DNA from: an uncultured Sphingomonadaceae bacterium
GTDB taxonomy: Bacteria; Pseudomonadota; Alphaproteobacteria; Sphingomonadales; Sphingomonadaceae
Direction of reading: 5' to 3'
Assembly: GCA_947497455.1 (NCBI GenBank)
Contig: CANMGU010000001.1
Span: forward strand, 124,001-188,000
DNA length: 64,000 bases
Every line of letters begins with the position of its first letter. The first letter of the stretch is position 1. Position numbers and translations under genes: made by a program. Under the pieces are notes generated by a model. That model made no database searches. It was not told where the DNA came from and saw nothing but the letters and a program-made list of their open reading frames with translations. Below are positions 51,997 to 61,229 of the stretch, piece after piece.

Positions 51997-53526
51997 TCAT
52001 GAAGTGGAATTTCCTGATTGTTGGTCCTTGGTCGCGACGGTCACAAGTTGGTCCATATAGGCCCTATGTGTAGGCATCGCATCAATGGTTTGTTTGAAGG
52101 CATCGACCATCCGACCCAGAGATTGCCCGACTTGTGCCATATCAATCGTCTGAGCCATTGGATCGTGGCGCCCGGGGATTCGGCCAAAACCGATCATCAT
52201 GTCGACCCACTCCTGTTCTTCAAAAGCCTCTCCATCGAAGGTTACGAACCGGCCTCGACTTTCAAATTGAGCGAGACGGATTTGCATGCTTTCAGGTAAA
52301 TCGACATCTCGCATTTTTTTCCAAAGATCATCAGGCCGTTTGTTCAAGACAAAGGGAAGTAAGTAGAAATCGCGCAACTGATCAAAGGCTATCGCATTCA
52401 GCCGATTATACTCGTCTGCCTCCACATTCATATTTTCGGAAATCGGGATCAGTCCGGACAAGGTTATCGCCTGCTGGTGTAGCAAACGGATATCGGCAGA
52501 AAGATGAGGGCCGAGTGAACCGGCTGCCAGACCAGCACGAACAATATTGGCCGACCAAGGTTTGAGTATGCGGTGCTGACTGAGGTGCGACAACAGGAGC
52601 GATGCGCCTTGATCACCAAAGCGCGCTCTCGCCTGTTGATCGTTTAGTCGTGTCGAGTCATAAACTAGGGTCTTGCAATCGCTGTTACGGAGAGCTGTTT
52701 CAAAAACAACTTCGTCGCTAAGGGCTCGCGCAATGGGCACTGGATGATAGTCTTTATCTGATCGCTGAGACTGCCCGCTTATCATTCGATCGAAGGGCAA
52801 TATCGATACACTATGGTCATCGGATGATTTCGAAGCGAGCGCTCCACTCACGTCGACAAACAGATTTGCTTCTAACTGTTGGCCTGAAGACAAAACCACT
52901 TGGCGAATATGGTCACTATCATGGGCCGTTTTGATCCCAGTTATCTGCGCTTGATGATGCTCGAAAGTCATCGCTGCCAGAGCTTTTTCTTTTAGCAATC
53001 TGGTATAGAGTCCCGCATCCAGGCTCATGCGCGGTCGCAACATTGTCCGCGGTGATTGCGGATCGCTCGACCCATGGGTCAATTTTCCGGCAGAGGCTGC
53101 CTGGGCAGCAAAGCGAAAGGAAGAAAATATTTCCGGCAGCTTTTCCGGTTCGCCTCTCGCCATCGCAGCGCGCAAGACGATATGGTGAAAAGCGACACCG
53201 TTTATACCCGGTAATTTGCCCGAAGGGGCCGATAAAAAATGGCTTTCATCGCCTTGCCAACCGGAGAATTGGGTTCCCAAAGACAGATTGCCATCACAGC
53301 TCAATATGAGCTCTAAGTCACTCAATCCGATCATTTTGTGAAAGATGCTTTCACAATCGATAGTTATCGCGTGACCGGCCGGTTCGATATCCGAATTTTG
53401 CTCATCTTCGATAACCACAAGACTGATATCTGGCGGCAATATGCTCGCGAGCAAGACTGCCATCGACCAGATGCAGACACCAGATCCAATGAGGGCAATG
53501 CTGGAAATGGAACTTTTTTCAGTCAC
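51997..53526 (-). CDS. degenerate tryptophan-halogenase paralogue (C), probable pseudoenzyme
   Basis: 509 aa, same length class as its neighbours and no internal stop or frameshift. Homology is clear from GVAFHHIVLRAAMARGEPEK, FDQLRDFYLLPFVLNKRPDD and LWKKMRDVDLPESMQIRLAQ. Yet the FAD motif is ALIGSGVCIW instead of VGGGTAGW, the catalytic Lys is Ser82 (GNLSLGTQF), no GWxWxIP segment exists, and PLEST is replaced by PHLSA (LGPHLSADIRLLHQQA, Glu to Leu). It cannot halogenate by the known mechanism and may not bind FAD. An ATGA overlap with paralogue D keeps it coupled, hinting at a partner or scaffold role. Confidence 0.85.
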   Translation of the reverse strand: MTEKSSISSIALIGSGVCIWSMAVLLASILPPDISLVVIEDEQNSDIEPAGHAITIDCESIFHKMIGLSDLELILSCDGNLSLGTQFSGWQGDESHFLSAPSGKLPGINGVAFHHIVLRAAMARGEPEKLPEIFSSFRFAAQAASAGKLTHGSSDPQSPRTMLRPRMSLDAGLYTRLLKEKALAAMTFEHHQAQITGIKTAHDSDHIRQVVLSSGQQLEANLFVDVSGALASKSSDDHSVSILPFDRMISGQSQRSDKDYHPVPIARALSDEVVFETALRNSDCKTLVYDSTRLNDQQARARFGDQGASLLLSHLSQHRILKPWSANIVRAGLAAGSLGPHLSADIRLLHQQAITLSGLIPISENMNVEADEYNRLNAIAFDQLRDFYLLPFVLNKRPDDLWKKMRDVDLPESMQIRLAQFESRGRFVTFDGEAFEEQEWVDMMIGFGRIPGRHDPMAQTIDMAQVGQSLGRMVDAFKQTIDAMPTHRAYMDQLVTVATKDQQSGNSTS

Positions 53527-55064
53527 AACATGTTCGTTTCTGATCCGCCGTTTATTGCAGCACCATAAGACTGAATGAAGTTCAGATGCTCTCCTGTATT
53601 GTCGACAGCGTTGGATATCTTTTCTCGAAGCAAACTGAATCGCGCTGCGATCTCTTCTGCTGACATCTTGTCCACTCGGGGGTCATAGGCATCAGGAATG
53701 ATATTCTGACCTGCAAATACGGCCAACCAACTGGCCGGAAGAAACAGTCCGTGAGCATATTCCGGTATAATTCCGCGCCGCTTAAAAGCGTCAATCTTCT
53801 GTTTCAGGCTTTCAGGCCATTCCATATTACGCAAGTCTCGCCACATTGGTGCATCGTCACGTTGATTGGCAACGTAGTGAAGCACCAGAAAATCACGGAT
53901 GCGCTCGAATTCCAGATCCATCACCCGATTATATTCATCGACATCTGAACGGGCGCATTGCTTCTCGGGAAACAGCTCGATCAGATAGGTAATACCGCTC
54001 TGGATCAAATGGATGCTGGTTGATTCCAATGGTTCAAGAAAACCGCCCGACAAACCAATAGCTACGCAGTTCTTGTTCCACAATTTCCGACGCTTGCCCG
54101 TCTTGAAAAATAATTGACGAGGATCAGCTAATGCCTTGCCTTCCAGATTGTCCATCAGCTGCGAGGTAGCCTCATCATCACTAACATATTGATCGCAATA
54201 GACATGGCCGTTGCCGATGCGATGCTGAAGCGGAATTCGCCACTGCCAACCTGCGGTTCGCGCCGTAGCTCTAGTATAGGGACCGATTGAATCAGCGGCT
54301 TCGCAAGGTACCGCAACGGCACGATTGCAGGGCAGATAATGGCTCCAATCATCGTAGCCGGTCTGCAATTTCTGCTCGATCAACAGACCTCGAAAACCCG
54401 AACAGTCGACGAACAGATCACCCTTAATAGCAGTGCCGTTTTCTAGGGTTACAGAGGCGATATTGCCGGTTAATCCGTCAGTTTCGGTACTAACAATTTT
54501 TCCTTCAATCCTTCGAACCCCTTTGTTTTTTGCAAAGTCTGAAAGGAACGCCGCATATTGGCTGGCATCAAACTGAAACGCATAAGAGAAGGTTGAGAAG
54601 ATCGAGCTCGGATCGGGATCAGGCAGCATGAAGCGATCATTTTCGGCAGCGCGCACCGGATAGCAATAGTCATCCAGTTTATGCCGCTCGCCGGACGCAC
54701 GCATGCGGGTCCAATAATGGTGAAAAGCTGCTGGACCAATTTGTTCGCCATAATCCCCAAAGGGGTGGATATAACGATCGCCAATCTTACCCCAGTCACA
54801 AAATTCGATGCCGAGCTTAAATGTTGCACTGGTTCGGGCCATTAAAGTGGGTTCATCAATGCCCAGGGTTTGATTGAAAAAGCGGATATGCGGCAAGGTT
54901 GCTTCGCCGACACCAACAGTTCCAATTTCGGCAGATTCGATCAAAGTAATGGATGTACCGGTCCCTGACAGCTTGTGAGCAAGAGCTGCTGCAGTCATCC
55001 AGCCAGCTGTACCGCCACCGACGACAACAATATTCTCAATCGCCTGTCCTGCCTCATGTTGCAC
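53523..55064 (-). CDS. flavin-dependent tryptophan-halogenase family protein (D)
   Basis: 513 aa with a GTG start at 55064; no in-frame ATG precedes the FAD motif, and the upstream ribosome-binding site is weak. VVVGGGTAGW, Lys83 in ATFKLGIEF, AGWQWRIPLQHRIGNGHVY and FLEPLESTSIHLIQSGI are complete. It is the first gene of the four-gene minus-strand operon and is divergent from the large TBDR across a region with several palindromes. The final residues overlap the next gene's start (ATGA). Confidence 0.9.
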   Translation of the reverse strand: MQHEAGQAIENIVVVGGGTAGWMTAAALAHKLSGTGTSITLIESAEIGTVGVGEATLPHIRFFNQTLGIDEPTLMARTSATFKLGIEFCDWGKIGDRYIHPFGDYGEQIGPAAFHHYWTRMRASGERHKLDDYCYPVRAAENDRFMLPDPDPSSIFSTFSYAFQFDASQYAAFLSDFAKNKGVRRIEGKIVSTETDGLTGNIASVTLENGTAIKGDLFVDCSGFRGLLIEQKLQTGYDDWSHYLPCNRAVAVPCEAADSIGPYTRATARTAGWQWRIPLQHRIGNGHVYCDQYVSDDEATSQLMDNLEGKALADPRQLFFKTGKRRKLWNKNCVAIGLSGGFLEPLESTSIHLIQSGITYLIELFPEKQCARSDVDEYNRVMDLEFERIRDFLVLHYVANQRDDAPMWRDLRNMEWPESLKQKIDAFKRRGIIPEYAHGLFLPASWLAVFAGQNIIPDAYDPRVDKMSAEEIAARFSLLREKISNAVDNTGEHLNFIQSYGAAINGGSETNML

Positions 55065-55127
55065 TGCATTTTCTTTCGCTTAAACGACGCATCAGGAAGA
55101 CTTGCATAGGCCCCGATCATCCAACAA

Positions 55128-55162
55128 CGGCAACATAGAAGCAATTGTTGCCGAATGGCAAC
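55128..55162. promoter_or_regulatory. nested inverted repeats upstream of the halogenase operon
   Basis: CGGCAAC (55128-55134) is inverted as GTTGCCG (55147-55153). The latter is also the left arm of GTTGCC-GAAT-GGCAAC (55147-55162). They lie 64-98 bases upstream of the GTG of halogenase D, where an operator or promoter-proximal control site is expected. The 284-base gap 55065-55348 holds these and two further palindromes and no gene. Confidence 0.4.
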
Positions 55163-55211
55163 GTTCGTTCTTATCCATTACATTTTTATGAATATCCTTA
55201 CATTCCGCCAT

Positions 55212-55225
55212 TGACAAGCTTGTCA
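55212..55225. promoter_or_regulatory. LacI-like operator, perfect palindrome copy 1
   Basis: TGACAAGCTTGTCA, a perfect 14-base palindrome, lies 123 bases upstream of the TBDR start at 55349. It is repeated exactly 34 bases downstream. Confidence 0.7.
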
Positions 55226-55245
55226 TTTCGAGAGAAGACAGCAAA

Positions 55246-55259
55246 TGACAAGCTTGTCA
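55246..55259. promoter_or_regulatory. LacI-like operator, perfect palindrome copy 2
   Basis: TGACAAGCTTGTCA again (ATGACAAGCTTGTCAT as 16 bases), 89 bases upstream of the TBDR start. The 34-base centre-to-centre spacing is about three helical turns, so two dimers could bind the same face of DNA. Confidence 0.72.
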
Positions 55260-55348
55260 TAAAGATTCGAGCACGGTGTAATAAGTGCCAAAGCCGCCGG
55301 AATTGATCGCTAAAAAGTCGATCCGGGGTTGTAGATGGGGAGGGTATT

Positions 55349-58300
55349 TTGAAAAAATTTATAGCTGTTGAGGCGAATGCGGGTGCGATGCGGCCAGGAA
55401 AAATCCTGTCATCGGTTTCCGCCATTGCGCTTTGTTGTGTGGCGACGCAGCCGGTATTGGCGCAAGATGCCGGCGCAGAGCAGCAGGATGGAGCTGATGA
55501 TGAGATTATTGTCACCGGTATTCGGCAAAGCATCAAGTCCTCTCAAGAAATCAAGCGAACGGCTGACACGTTTGTTGATTCGATTACTGCTGAGGATATC
55601 GGTCAACTGCCTGACCGTTCGGTAACAGAAACCCTGCAGCGTATTCCCGGTATCTCAATTAGCCGGTTCGCTGCTGCGGACGATCCGGATCATTTCTCTG
55701 TCGAAGGTGCCGGCGTTGTTATTCGCGGACTGACATTTGTGCGTTCAGAATTAAATGGTCGGGATACTTTCTCGGCGAACAATGGCCGAGCGCTTGGATT
55801 CAATGATGTTTCACCTGAGCTTCTTGGTGCTGTTAATGTGTTTAAGCAGCAAACCGCAGATATGATCGAAGGCGGTCTTGCCGGTTCGGTGGATCTGCGG
55901 ACACGCAAGCCGTTTGATAAGCGCGAACTGGTGCTGTCAGGCTCTATCGAAGGCAATTATGGTGATCTGCGCAAAAAATGGTCACCGACCTATTCCATTT
56001 TTGCAAGCAACGTATGGAGTAGTGGTATTGGCGACATCGGCCTGATGCTCAACTATTCGCGTTCAGAGCTATTTTCACGTAATAATGGCACCCAGGTAAC
56101 GGACTACACGTTCCGTGATGACCTCGACCCTACGCGTACGGTGCTGGTACCGCGCGGCGCAGGCGTGCGATCTCAGGATTTTGATCGGGAACGGCAATCC
56201 TATGGGGGCGCTCTGCAATGGGAAAGCAATGCCGGCGATGCTCAGGCGACGTTTGAGTTTCTGCGGGTTGAAGCAAAGCAGGCATGGACTGAACGCACTT
56301 TTGAAACCGCTGCGGATCAATCTTTCACAACGCGTCCGGTTCCAGGAACAACATTTGGTTTCGATGAAACCGGGCAGTTTACGGATGGCTTCCTAACCGA
56401 TACGGCCGGTTGGCGCTCAGCAGCCAACTGTCCGGCAGGTCAATTCGACAATTGTATTCCTTTGAACGGATTTCAACATACCACTGGGCGTCGTTCAGTC
56501 GATCAAGAGACAACCACTCAGGATATTTCGCTAAATTTGAAATTCTATCCCACTGATCGATTGTCGTTTAATTTCGATGCTCAATATATCGAATCGACAA
56601 CCGAGAATCTCGACCTTTCAATTTTTGGCAGTACTTTTGCCAACGCTGCCATTGATATCAATGCGGGCGGCATTCCAGATGTTCGATTCAGCGCTCCAAC
56701 ACCAGACGGTTCCGAAATTGCAGATTATTTCGCTGATCCTACACACAGTTATTATCGTGCAGCCATGGATCATTTGGAGGATAGTGAAGGCGACGAATTC
56801 GCATTCCGCGGAGATGTCGATTATGAATTTGATGACGACAGTTTCTTGCGCAAAATCAGCGCTGGCGGTCGTTTCTCTACCCGTGATCAGACAACACGTT
56901 TCTCCGTCTACAATTGGGGTGTGTTGAGTGAGATCTGGAACGGGTCAACCGGACCTGTTTTCTTTGGCGATGTAACTGGAAGTCCCGTAGAAACCTTCGC
57001 GTTCCCGAACTTTCAGCGAGGTGATGTTAGTCAGCCAAGTGCCGCACTATACTATGGCGGTGACATTATCTCGGGATATCGTGACGGGTCGACCATTGCG
57101 GATTTGATTAGCATCAATGATTTGTGGACCAATCCTGGCTGGAGACCATTGGCGCAGCGTGGTAATATCGTTGACGGTGGACCGTTCACTCAAGGTGAAA
57201 TCAACGAGACCCGGGAAGACACATTCGCGACCTACTTGCGCCTGGACTTTGGTTCCGATGATATTTTTGGCGGAATGCGGTTAGATGGTAATATCGGCTT
57301 GCGCTATGTGAACACCAAGTTCCAGACACGCGGCGCATTCCAGACGCCAACACAAGGGGATGTTTTTTCCGGTGACTGTTCCATTCCGACACCAGCACCT
57401 GATGAATTCTGCCTTCTTTCACCAGAACGACAGGCGCTCGCATTTGCTTTTGCCGATGGTGTTGCAATACCAGACACGCAACAAAGTTCTTTCACCAACT
57501 GGTTGCCTAGTCTCAACCTGAAACTGGGCGTTACCGATGAACTGATTTTCCGTTTCGGTGTATCAAAAGGGATCAGCCGTCCGGAATTGGGCTTGACCCG
57601 AAACTTCTTCGTCGCGCAGCAGAATATCACTGATCTGGTCGTTGGCGGTGGCGATTTAGCCAATGGTCCATTGTTCAAGGCGGACGTTGGTAATCCCAAT
57701 TTACGCCCGGTTGAGGCAACCAACTGGGATCTGTCGGCGGAATATTATTTCAACGATACCGGTTCCGTTACTGCGTCACTTTTCCTTAAAGATTTAAAAA
57801 ATGTGATAACATCGGGTAGTGAAATTGTTTCGGCGACAAATAGTGCCGGTGTGACAACCGATGTGCTGGTTTCAGGGCCGTTCAATAACGGCAGCGGTAC
57901 GGTTAAGGGGTTTGAATTGGCTTACAACCAATTTTATGACTTCCTGCCCGGACCTTTATCTGGGTTCGGATTCCAAGGTAACTATACCTATATTGATTCC
58001 TCGGATATTCCGAATTCAAACTTGAATCCTACTGCTGTTAATGGTGTGCAACCTGCACCGACGATCAACAATCTGCCGTTGCAGGGATTGTCGAAACATA
58101 ACTTCAATGCCGCCCTGCTTTATGACAAATATGGCATCTCGGCGCGTTTGGCTTACAGCTGGCGGTCGCGTTACCTGCTCACAACACGAGATGTGATCTT
58201 CCCATTCTCGCCAATCTGGCAGGACGCTTCAGGGCAGCTTGATGGTTCGATTTTTTACACGATCAATGAAAATGTGAAAATCGGTGTGCAGGCTGTTAAT

Positions 58301-58438
58301 CTGCTGAATGAAACGACGGTTACCCGAGCGCAAGTCGATGCGCCGGAAGGGTCTGGATTTGGGGATCGTGTGCTGACACCGCGCTCTTATTTCTCCAATG
58401 ATCGACGCTTTACATTTATTGCTCGCTTTAGTTTTTAG
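55349..58438 (+). CDS. large TonB-dependent receptor, carbohydrate-locus type
   Basis: 1029 aa. The TTG start at 55349 follows GGGGAGGG; an in-frame ATG at 55388 (MRPGKILSSVSAIALCCVAT...) would also leave a full signal peptide ending in VLAQ. The sequence is of the long Caulobacter/Xanthomonas type: DEIIVTGIRQSIKSSQEIKR, DIGQLPDRSVTETLQRIPGI and a long barrel with FNAALLYDKYGISARLAYSW, ending FTFIARFSF. Such receptors import oligosaccharides. It is flanked by halogenase paralogues and a GH3 enzyme and has twin LacI-like operators upstream. Confidence 0.95.
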   Translation: MKKFIAVEANAGAMRPGKILSSVSAIALCCVATQPVLAQDAGAEQQDGADDEIIVTGIRQSIKSSQEIKRTADTFVDSITAEDIGQLPDRSVTETLQRIPGISISRFAAADDPDHFSVEGAGVVIRGLTFVRSELNGRDTFSANNGRALGFNDVSPELLGAVNVFKQQTADMIEGGLAGSVDLRTRKPFDKRELVLSGSIEGNYGDLRKKWSPTYSIFASNVWSSGIGDIGLMLNYSRSELFSRNNGTQVTDYTFRDDLDPTRTVLVPRGAGVRSQDFDRERQSYGGALQWESNAGDAQATFEFLRVEAKQAWTERTFETAADQSFTTRPVPGTTFGFDETGQFTDGFLTDTAGWRSAANCPAGQFDNCIPLNGFQHTTGRRSVDQETTTQDISLNLKFYPTDRLSFNFDAQYIESTTENLDLSIFGSTFANAAIDINAGGIPDVRFSAPTPDGSEIADYFADPTHSYYRAAMDHLEDSEGDEFAFRGDVDYEFDDDSFLRKISAGGRFSTRDQTTRFSVYNWGVLSEIWNGSTGPVFFGDVTGSPVETFAFPNFQRGDVSQPSAALYYGGDIISGYRDGSTIADLISINDLWTNPGWRPLAQRGNIVDGGPFTQGEINETREDTFATYLRLDFGSDDIFGGMRLDGNIGLRYVNTKFQTRGAFQTPTQGDVFSGDCSIPTPAPDEFCLLSPERQALAFAFADGVAIPDTQQSSFTNWLPSLNLKLGVTDELIFRFGVSKGISRPELGLTRNFFVAQQNITDLVVGGGDLANGPLFKADVGNPNLRPVEATNWDLSAEYYFNDTGSVTASLFLKDLKNVITSGSEIVSATNSAGVTTDVLVSGPFNNGSGTVKGFELAYNQFYDFLPGPLSGFGFQGNYTYIDSSDIPNSNLNPTAVNGVQPAPTINNLPLQGLSKHNFNAALLYDKYGISARLAYSWRSRYLLTTRDVIFPFSPIWQDASGQLDGSIFYTINENVKIGVQAVNLLNETTVTRAQVDAPEGSGFGDRVLTPRSYFSNDRRFTFIARFSF

Positions 58439-58460
58439 GCGAGCAGAGTCACCCGCGCGA

Positions 58461-58498
58461 AATGTGAGACCCCGCCTACTCCTAAGGGGTCTCACATT
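58461..58498. terminator. strong hairpin between TBDR and GH3
   Basis: AATGTGAGACCCC and GGGGTCTCACATT form a perfect 13-base stem with a 12-base loop, extendable by GCGCGA/CGCGC with one bulge. It begins 22 bases after the TBDR stop. There is no T tract, so partial termination or 3'-end protection of the TBDR mRNA is as likely as full termination. Confidence 0.6.
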
Positions 58499-58556
58499 CG
58501 CGCTGGTCATGATCTGAAAATTTGATAAGCGACATCGATTGATCGAAGGAGCAATT

Positions 58557-61148
58557 ATGGCTGATACTCTATCCACTGAACCAAAGGATCGGAGCACCAG
58601 TCCGATGATATTTGCACGTTCGGTTCTGTCCATTTCGTCAATCGTGCTCGCGGGCTGTGCCGCCAATGCCGAAAGCATCGCACAGGTAGAACCTGCGCCT
58701 GAGGTGGCAAATAAACCAACCATAAATCCCGAGAACTGGCCGAAAAGCGAGTCCCCGATCGCGGTCAACCCAGCCATAGAGGGACGCATCGCTGATCTGC
58801 TGTCGAAATTGACGCTGGAAGAAAAGGTCGGGCAGGTCATTCAAGCCGATATCGGTTCAGTTACCCCGTCGGACGTGAAGAAATATAATCTTGGCTCGGT
58901 ATTGAACGGCGGCAATAGCGCGCCGGGCGGCGACAATCGGACGACACCGCAGGCATGGCTGGCACTGGCCGACGAATTTTGGGATGCATCGATCGATACA
59001 AGCGATGGTGGCCTTGGCATTCCCGTGCTTTGGGGAACGGATGCAGTCCATGGGCACAATAATATTATCGGAGCGACGATCTTCCCGCACAATATCGGAC
59101 TGGGTGCGGCTAACAATCCGGACCTGATGGAGGAAATCGGCAGGGTGACTGCCGAGGAAATCCGTATCACTGGGCAAGACTGGACCTTCGCGCCGACGAT
59201 TGCGGTTGTCCGCGATGATCGTTGGGGCAGGACCTATGAAAGCTATTCGGAAGACCCGGAAATTGTCGCTACCTTTGCGCCACGCCTTGTAGCAGGAATT
59301 CAAGGGCGGCCCGATGACAATGACTTCCTGACCGGAGCCAATCTGGTGGCTACGGTAAAGCATTTTGTCGGCGATGGTGGGACCGTGGCCGGTAAAGATC
59401 AAGGCGATAACCTGATGAGCGAAGCGGATCTACGCGATCTGCAGGCATCCGGTTATGTCCCGGCCATTGAGGCAGGGGTGCAAGTTGTCATGGCGTCCTA
59501 CAACAGTTGGCATGGTGAGAAGATGCACGGTTTCAAACCGATGCTGACCGATGTGCTTCGCGGACGGATGGGCTTTGACGGGTTTGTCGTTGGCGACTGG
59601 AATGGTCACGGCCAAGTCGCTGGCTGCAAGCCGACCAGTTGTGCGGCCTCTTTCAATGCCGGCCTCGATATGTTCATGGCGCCGGATACTTGGAAAGAGC
59701 TTTACAAGAATACTCTCGCACAGGCGAAGTCTGGAGAAATTGGTGCGGCGCGTCTCGACGAAGCGGTTGCCCGGATTTTGCGGGTGAAATTACGCTCTGG
59801 ATTGTTCGAAGCGGGCCGTCCATCGACGCGGGCGCTGGCCGGCAAGTGGGATCGGTTGGGCTCTGATTCGAGCATGGATATTGCCCGGCAAGCCGTTCGT
59901 GAATCTCTGGTTTTGCTTAAAAATGAAGGTAGTGTTTTGCCTATCAAAGCGGGCGCGAAGGTTTTGGTAACCGGCGATGGTGCGGATAATATTGGAAAAC
60001 AATCTGGCGGCTGGACATTAAGCTGGCAAGGCACCGGGAATGATAATAGCCATTTTCCAAAAGGGCATTCAATCTATGCCGGCTTGAAGCAAGCAATTGA
60101 AGCATCAGGCGGTGAGGCCTCACTAAGTAAAGACGGGACTTACCCGTCGCGGCCAGATGTCGTGATCGTGGTCTTTGGTGAGGATCCTTATGCCGAATTC
60201 CAGGGAGACCGCCCGCATGTTGATTTCGAACCAACCGAGTCGCTGGAACAGCTCAAAAACTATAAGGCAGCGGGCATTCCGACTGTGGCGGTGTTTTTGT
60301 CCGGCCGGCCGATGTGGGTGAATCCCGAATTGAATGCTGCTGACGCCTTCGTCGCTGCCTGGCTTCCTGGTTCGGCAGGGCAGGGCGTAGCTGATGTTTT
60401 GGTCGCCGGTCCTGATGGCAAAGCAGCGCATGATTTCAAAGGGCGGCTCAGCTTTTCCTGGCCTGGATCGTCCTATCAGACCGGCGTGAACAAGGGCGAT
60501 GATGACGATGCACCGCTCTTTGCCTATGGCTACGGCCTTAGCTACGCAGAGCCCGGAAATGTAGGCACGTTGAGCGAGGATGAAGAGCTAGCTGGCGCTA
60601 CCAAGTCCGACATTACATCAATGATGATGGCGGGCGTTGCGCAATCGCCCTGGGTAATGGGTGTGACAGATGTCCGAGGTTATCGCGCGCTTGGGGATAG
60701 TCGCGGCAAGTCGCTGGCCGAAACGTTGGATATTATTGCGACCGACCGCACAGCGCAGGAAGATGTGCGGCAATTGACCTGGTCTGGTCCAGCTGATTTC
60801 CTGATTTCCACCAATCCGGTCGATATCTCGCGGCAAGCCAATGGTGATATGGCTGTGCAGTTTGATTATCGGGTGGAAAGCGCGCCGCAAGGAACGGTCG
60901 TGATTGGCGGGACATGCAAAGAGGATGAACCTTGCGACGGATTGATCGACGTGACAGATAATATGAAGGCCGCCGCGGGAAAAGGTTGGAAAACTGCCAA
61001 TATCAAACTGAGCTGCATGAGTGAAGTCGGCGCTGACATGAGCCGCATTGCTTCACCCTTTACATTGCGTAGCGAAGGAGCGTTTTCGGTCTCCTTGTCG
61101 AAAATAACCATTGTTGAGAATAGCGGGGAAGCGAGCTGCACGCTTTGA
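58557..61148 (+). CDS. GH3 lipoprotein, exo-beta-glucosidase (ExoP-like)
   Basis: 863 aa from the ATG at 58557 (GAAGGAG upstream). A hydrophobic stretch ends in VLAGC (Cys34), a lipobox preceded by an unusually long polar n-region. GH3 signatures: LTLEEKVGQVIQADIGSVTP, GIPVLWGTDAVHGHNNIIGA, FAPTIAVVRDDRWGRTYESY, KHFVGDGGTVAGKDQG and nucleophile Asp347 in FDGFVVGDWNGHG. The C-terminal ~150 residues form an extra beta-rich domain as in ExoP-type exo-1,3/1,4-beta-glucanases. It trims beta-glucan oligomers; together with GH5 and the first GH3 it suggests a mixed beta-glucan substrate. It follows the TBDR in the same direction after a hairpin. Confidence 0.92.
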   Translation: MADTLSTEPKDRSTSPMIFARSVLSISSIVLAGCAANAESIAQVEPAPEVANKPTINPENWPKSESPIAVNPAIEGRIADLLSKLTLEEKVGQVIQADIGSVTPSDVKKYNLGSVLNGGNSAPGGDNRTTPQAWLALADEFWDASIDTSDGGLGIPVLWGTDAVHGHNNIIGATIFPHNIGLGAANNPDLMEEIGRVTAEEIRITGQDWTFAPTIAVVRDDRWGRTYESYSEDPEIVATFAPRLVAGIQGRPDDNDFLTGANLVATVKHFVGDGGTVAGKDQGDNLMSEADLRDLQASGYVPAIEAGVQVVMASYNSWHGEKMHGFKPMLTDVLRGRMGFDGFVVGDWNGHGQVAGCKPTSCAASFNAGLDMFMAPDTWKELYKNTLAQAKSGEIGAARLDEAVARILRVKLRSGLFEAGRPSTRALAGKWDRLGSDSSMDIARQAVRESLVLLKNEGSVLPIKAGAKVLVTGDGADNIGKQSGGWTLSWQGTGNDNSHFPKGHSIYAGLKQAIEASGGEASLSKDGTYPSRPDVVIVVFGEDPYAEFQGDRPHVDFEPTESLEQLKNYKAAGIPTVAVFLSGRPMWVNPELNAADAFVAAWLPGSAGQGVADVLVAGPDGKAAHDFKGRLSFSWPGSSYQTGVNKGDDDDAPLFAYGYGLSYAEPGNVGTLSEDEELAGATKSDITSMMMAGVAQSPWVMGVTDVRGYRALGDSRGKSLAETLDIIATDRTAQEDVRQLTWSGPADFLISTNPVDISRQANGDMAVQFDYRVESAPQGTVVIGGTCKEDEPCDGLIDVTDNMKAAAGKGWKTANIKLSCMSEVGADMSRIASPFTLRSEGAFSVSLSKITIVENSGEASCTL

Positions 61149-61169
61149 TGGGGAGGATTGATAATCTAA

Positions 61170-61198
61170 GAGCAGGCGAACCCAATGCTCGCCTGCTC
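61170..61198. terminator. hairpin between convergent genes
   Basis: GAGCAGGCG (61170-61178) pairs with CGCCTGCTC (61190-61198) in the gap after the GH3 gene, facing the convergent hydrolase. There is no pronounced T tract on either strand, so it is a possible bidirectional terminator. Confidence 0.5.
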
Positions 61199-61229
61199 CT
61201 GAAGCTGAGTTAAGTCTGACTACAGACGA

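Noticed and set aside
51997..53526. Halogenase C as a frameshifted pseudogene
   Set aside because: Homology to its neighbours continues in one frame from start to end, and coupling overlaps are kept, so a diverged intact gene is more likely than a pseudogene.
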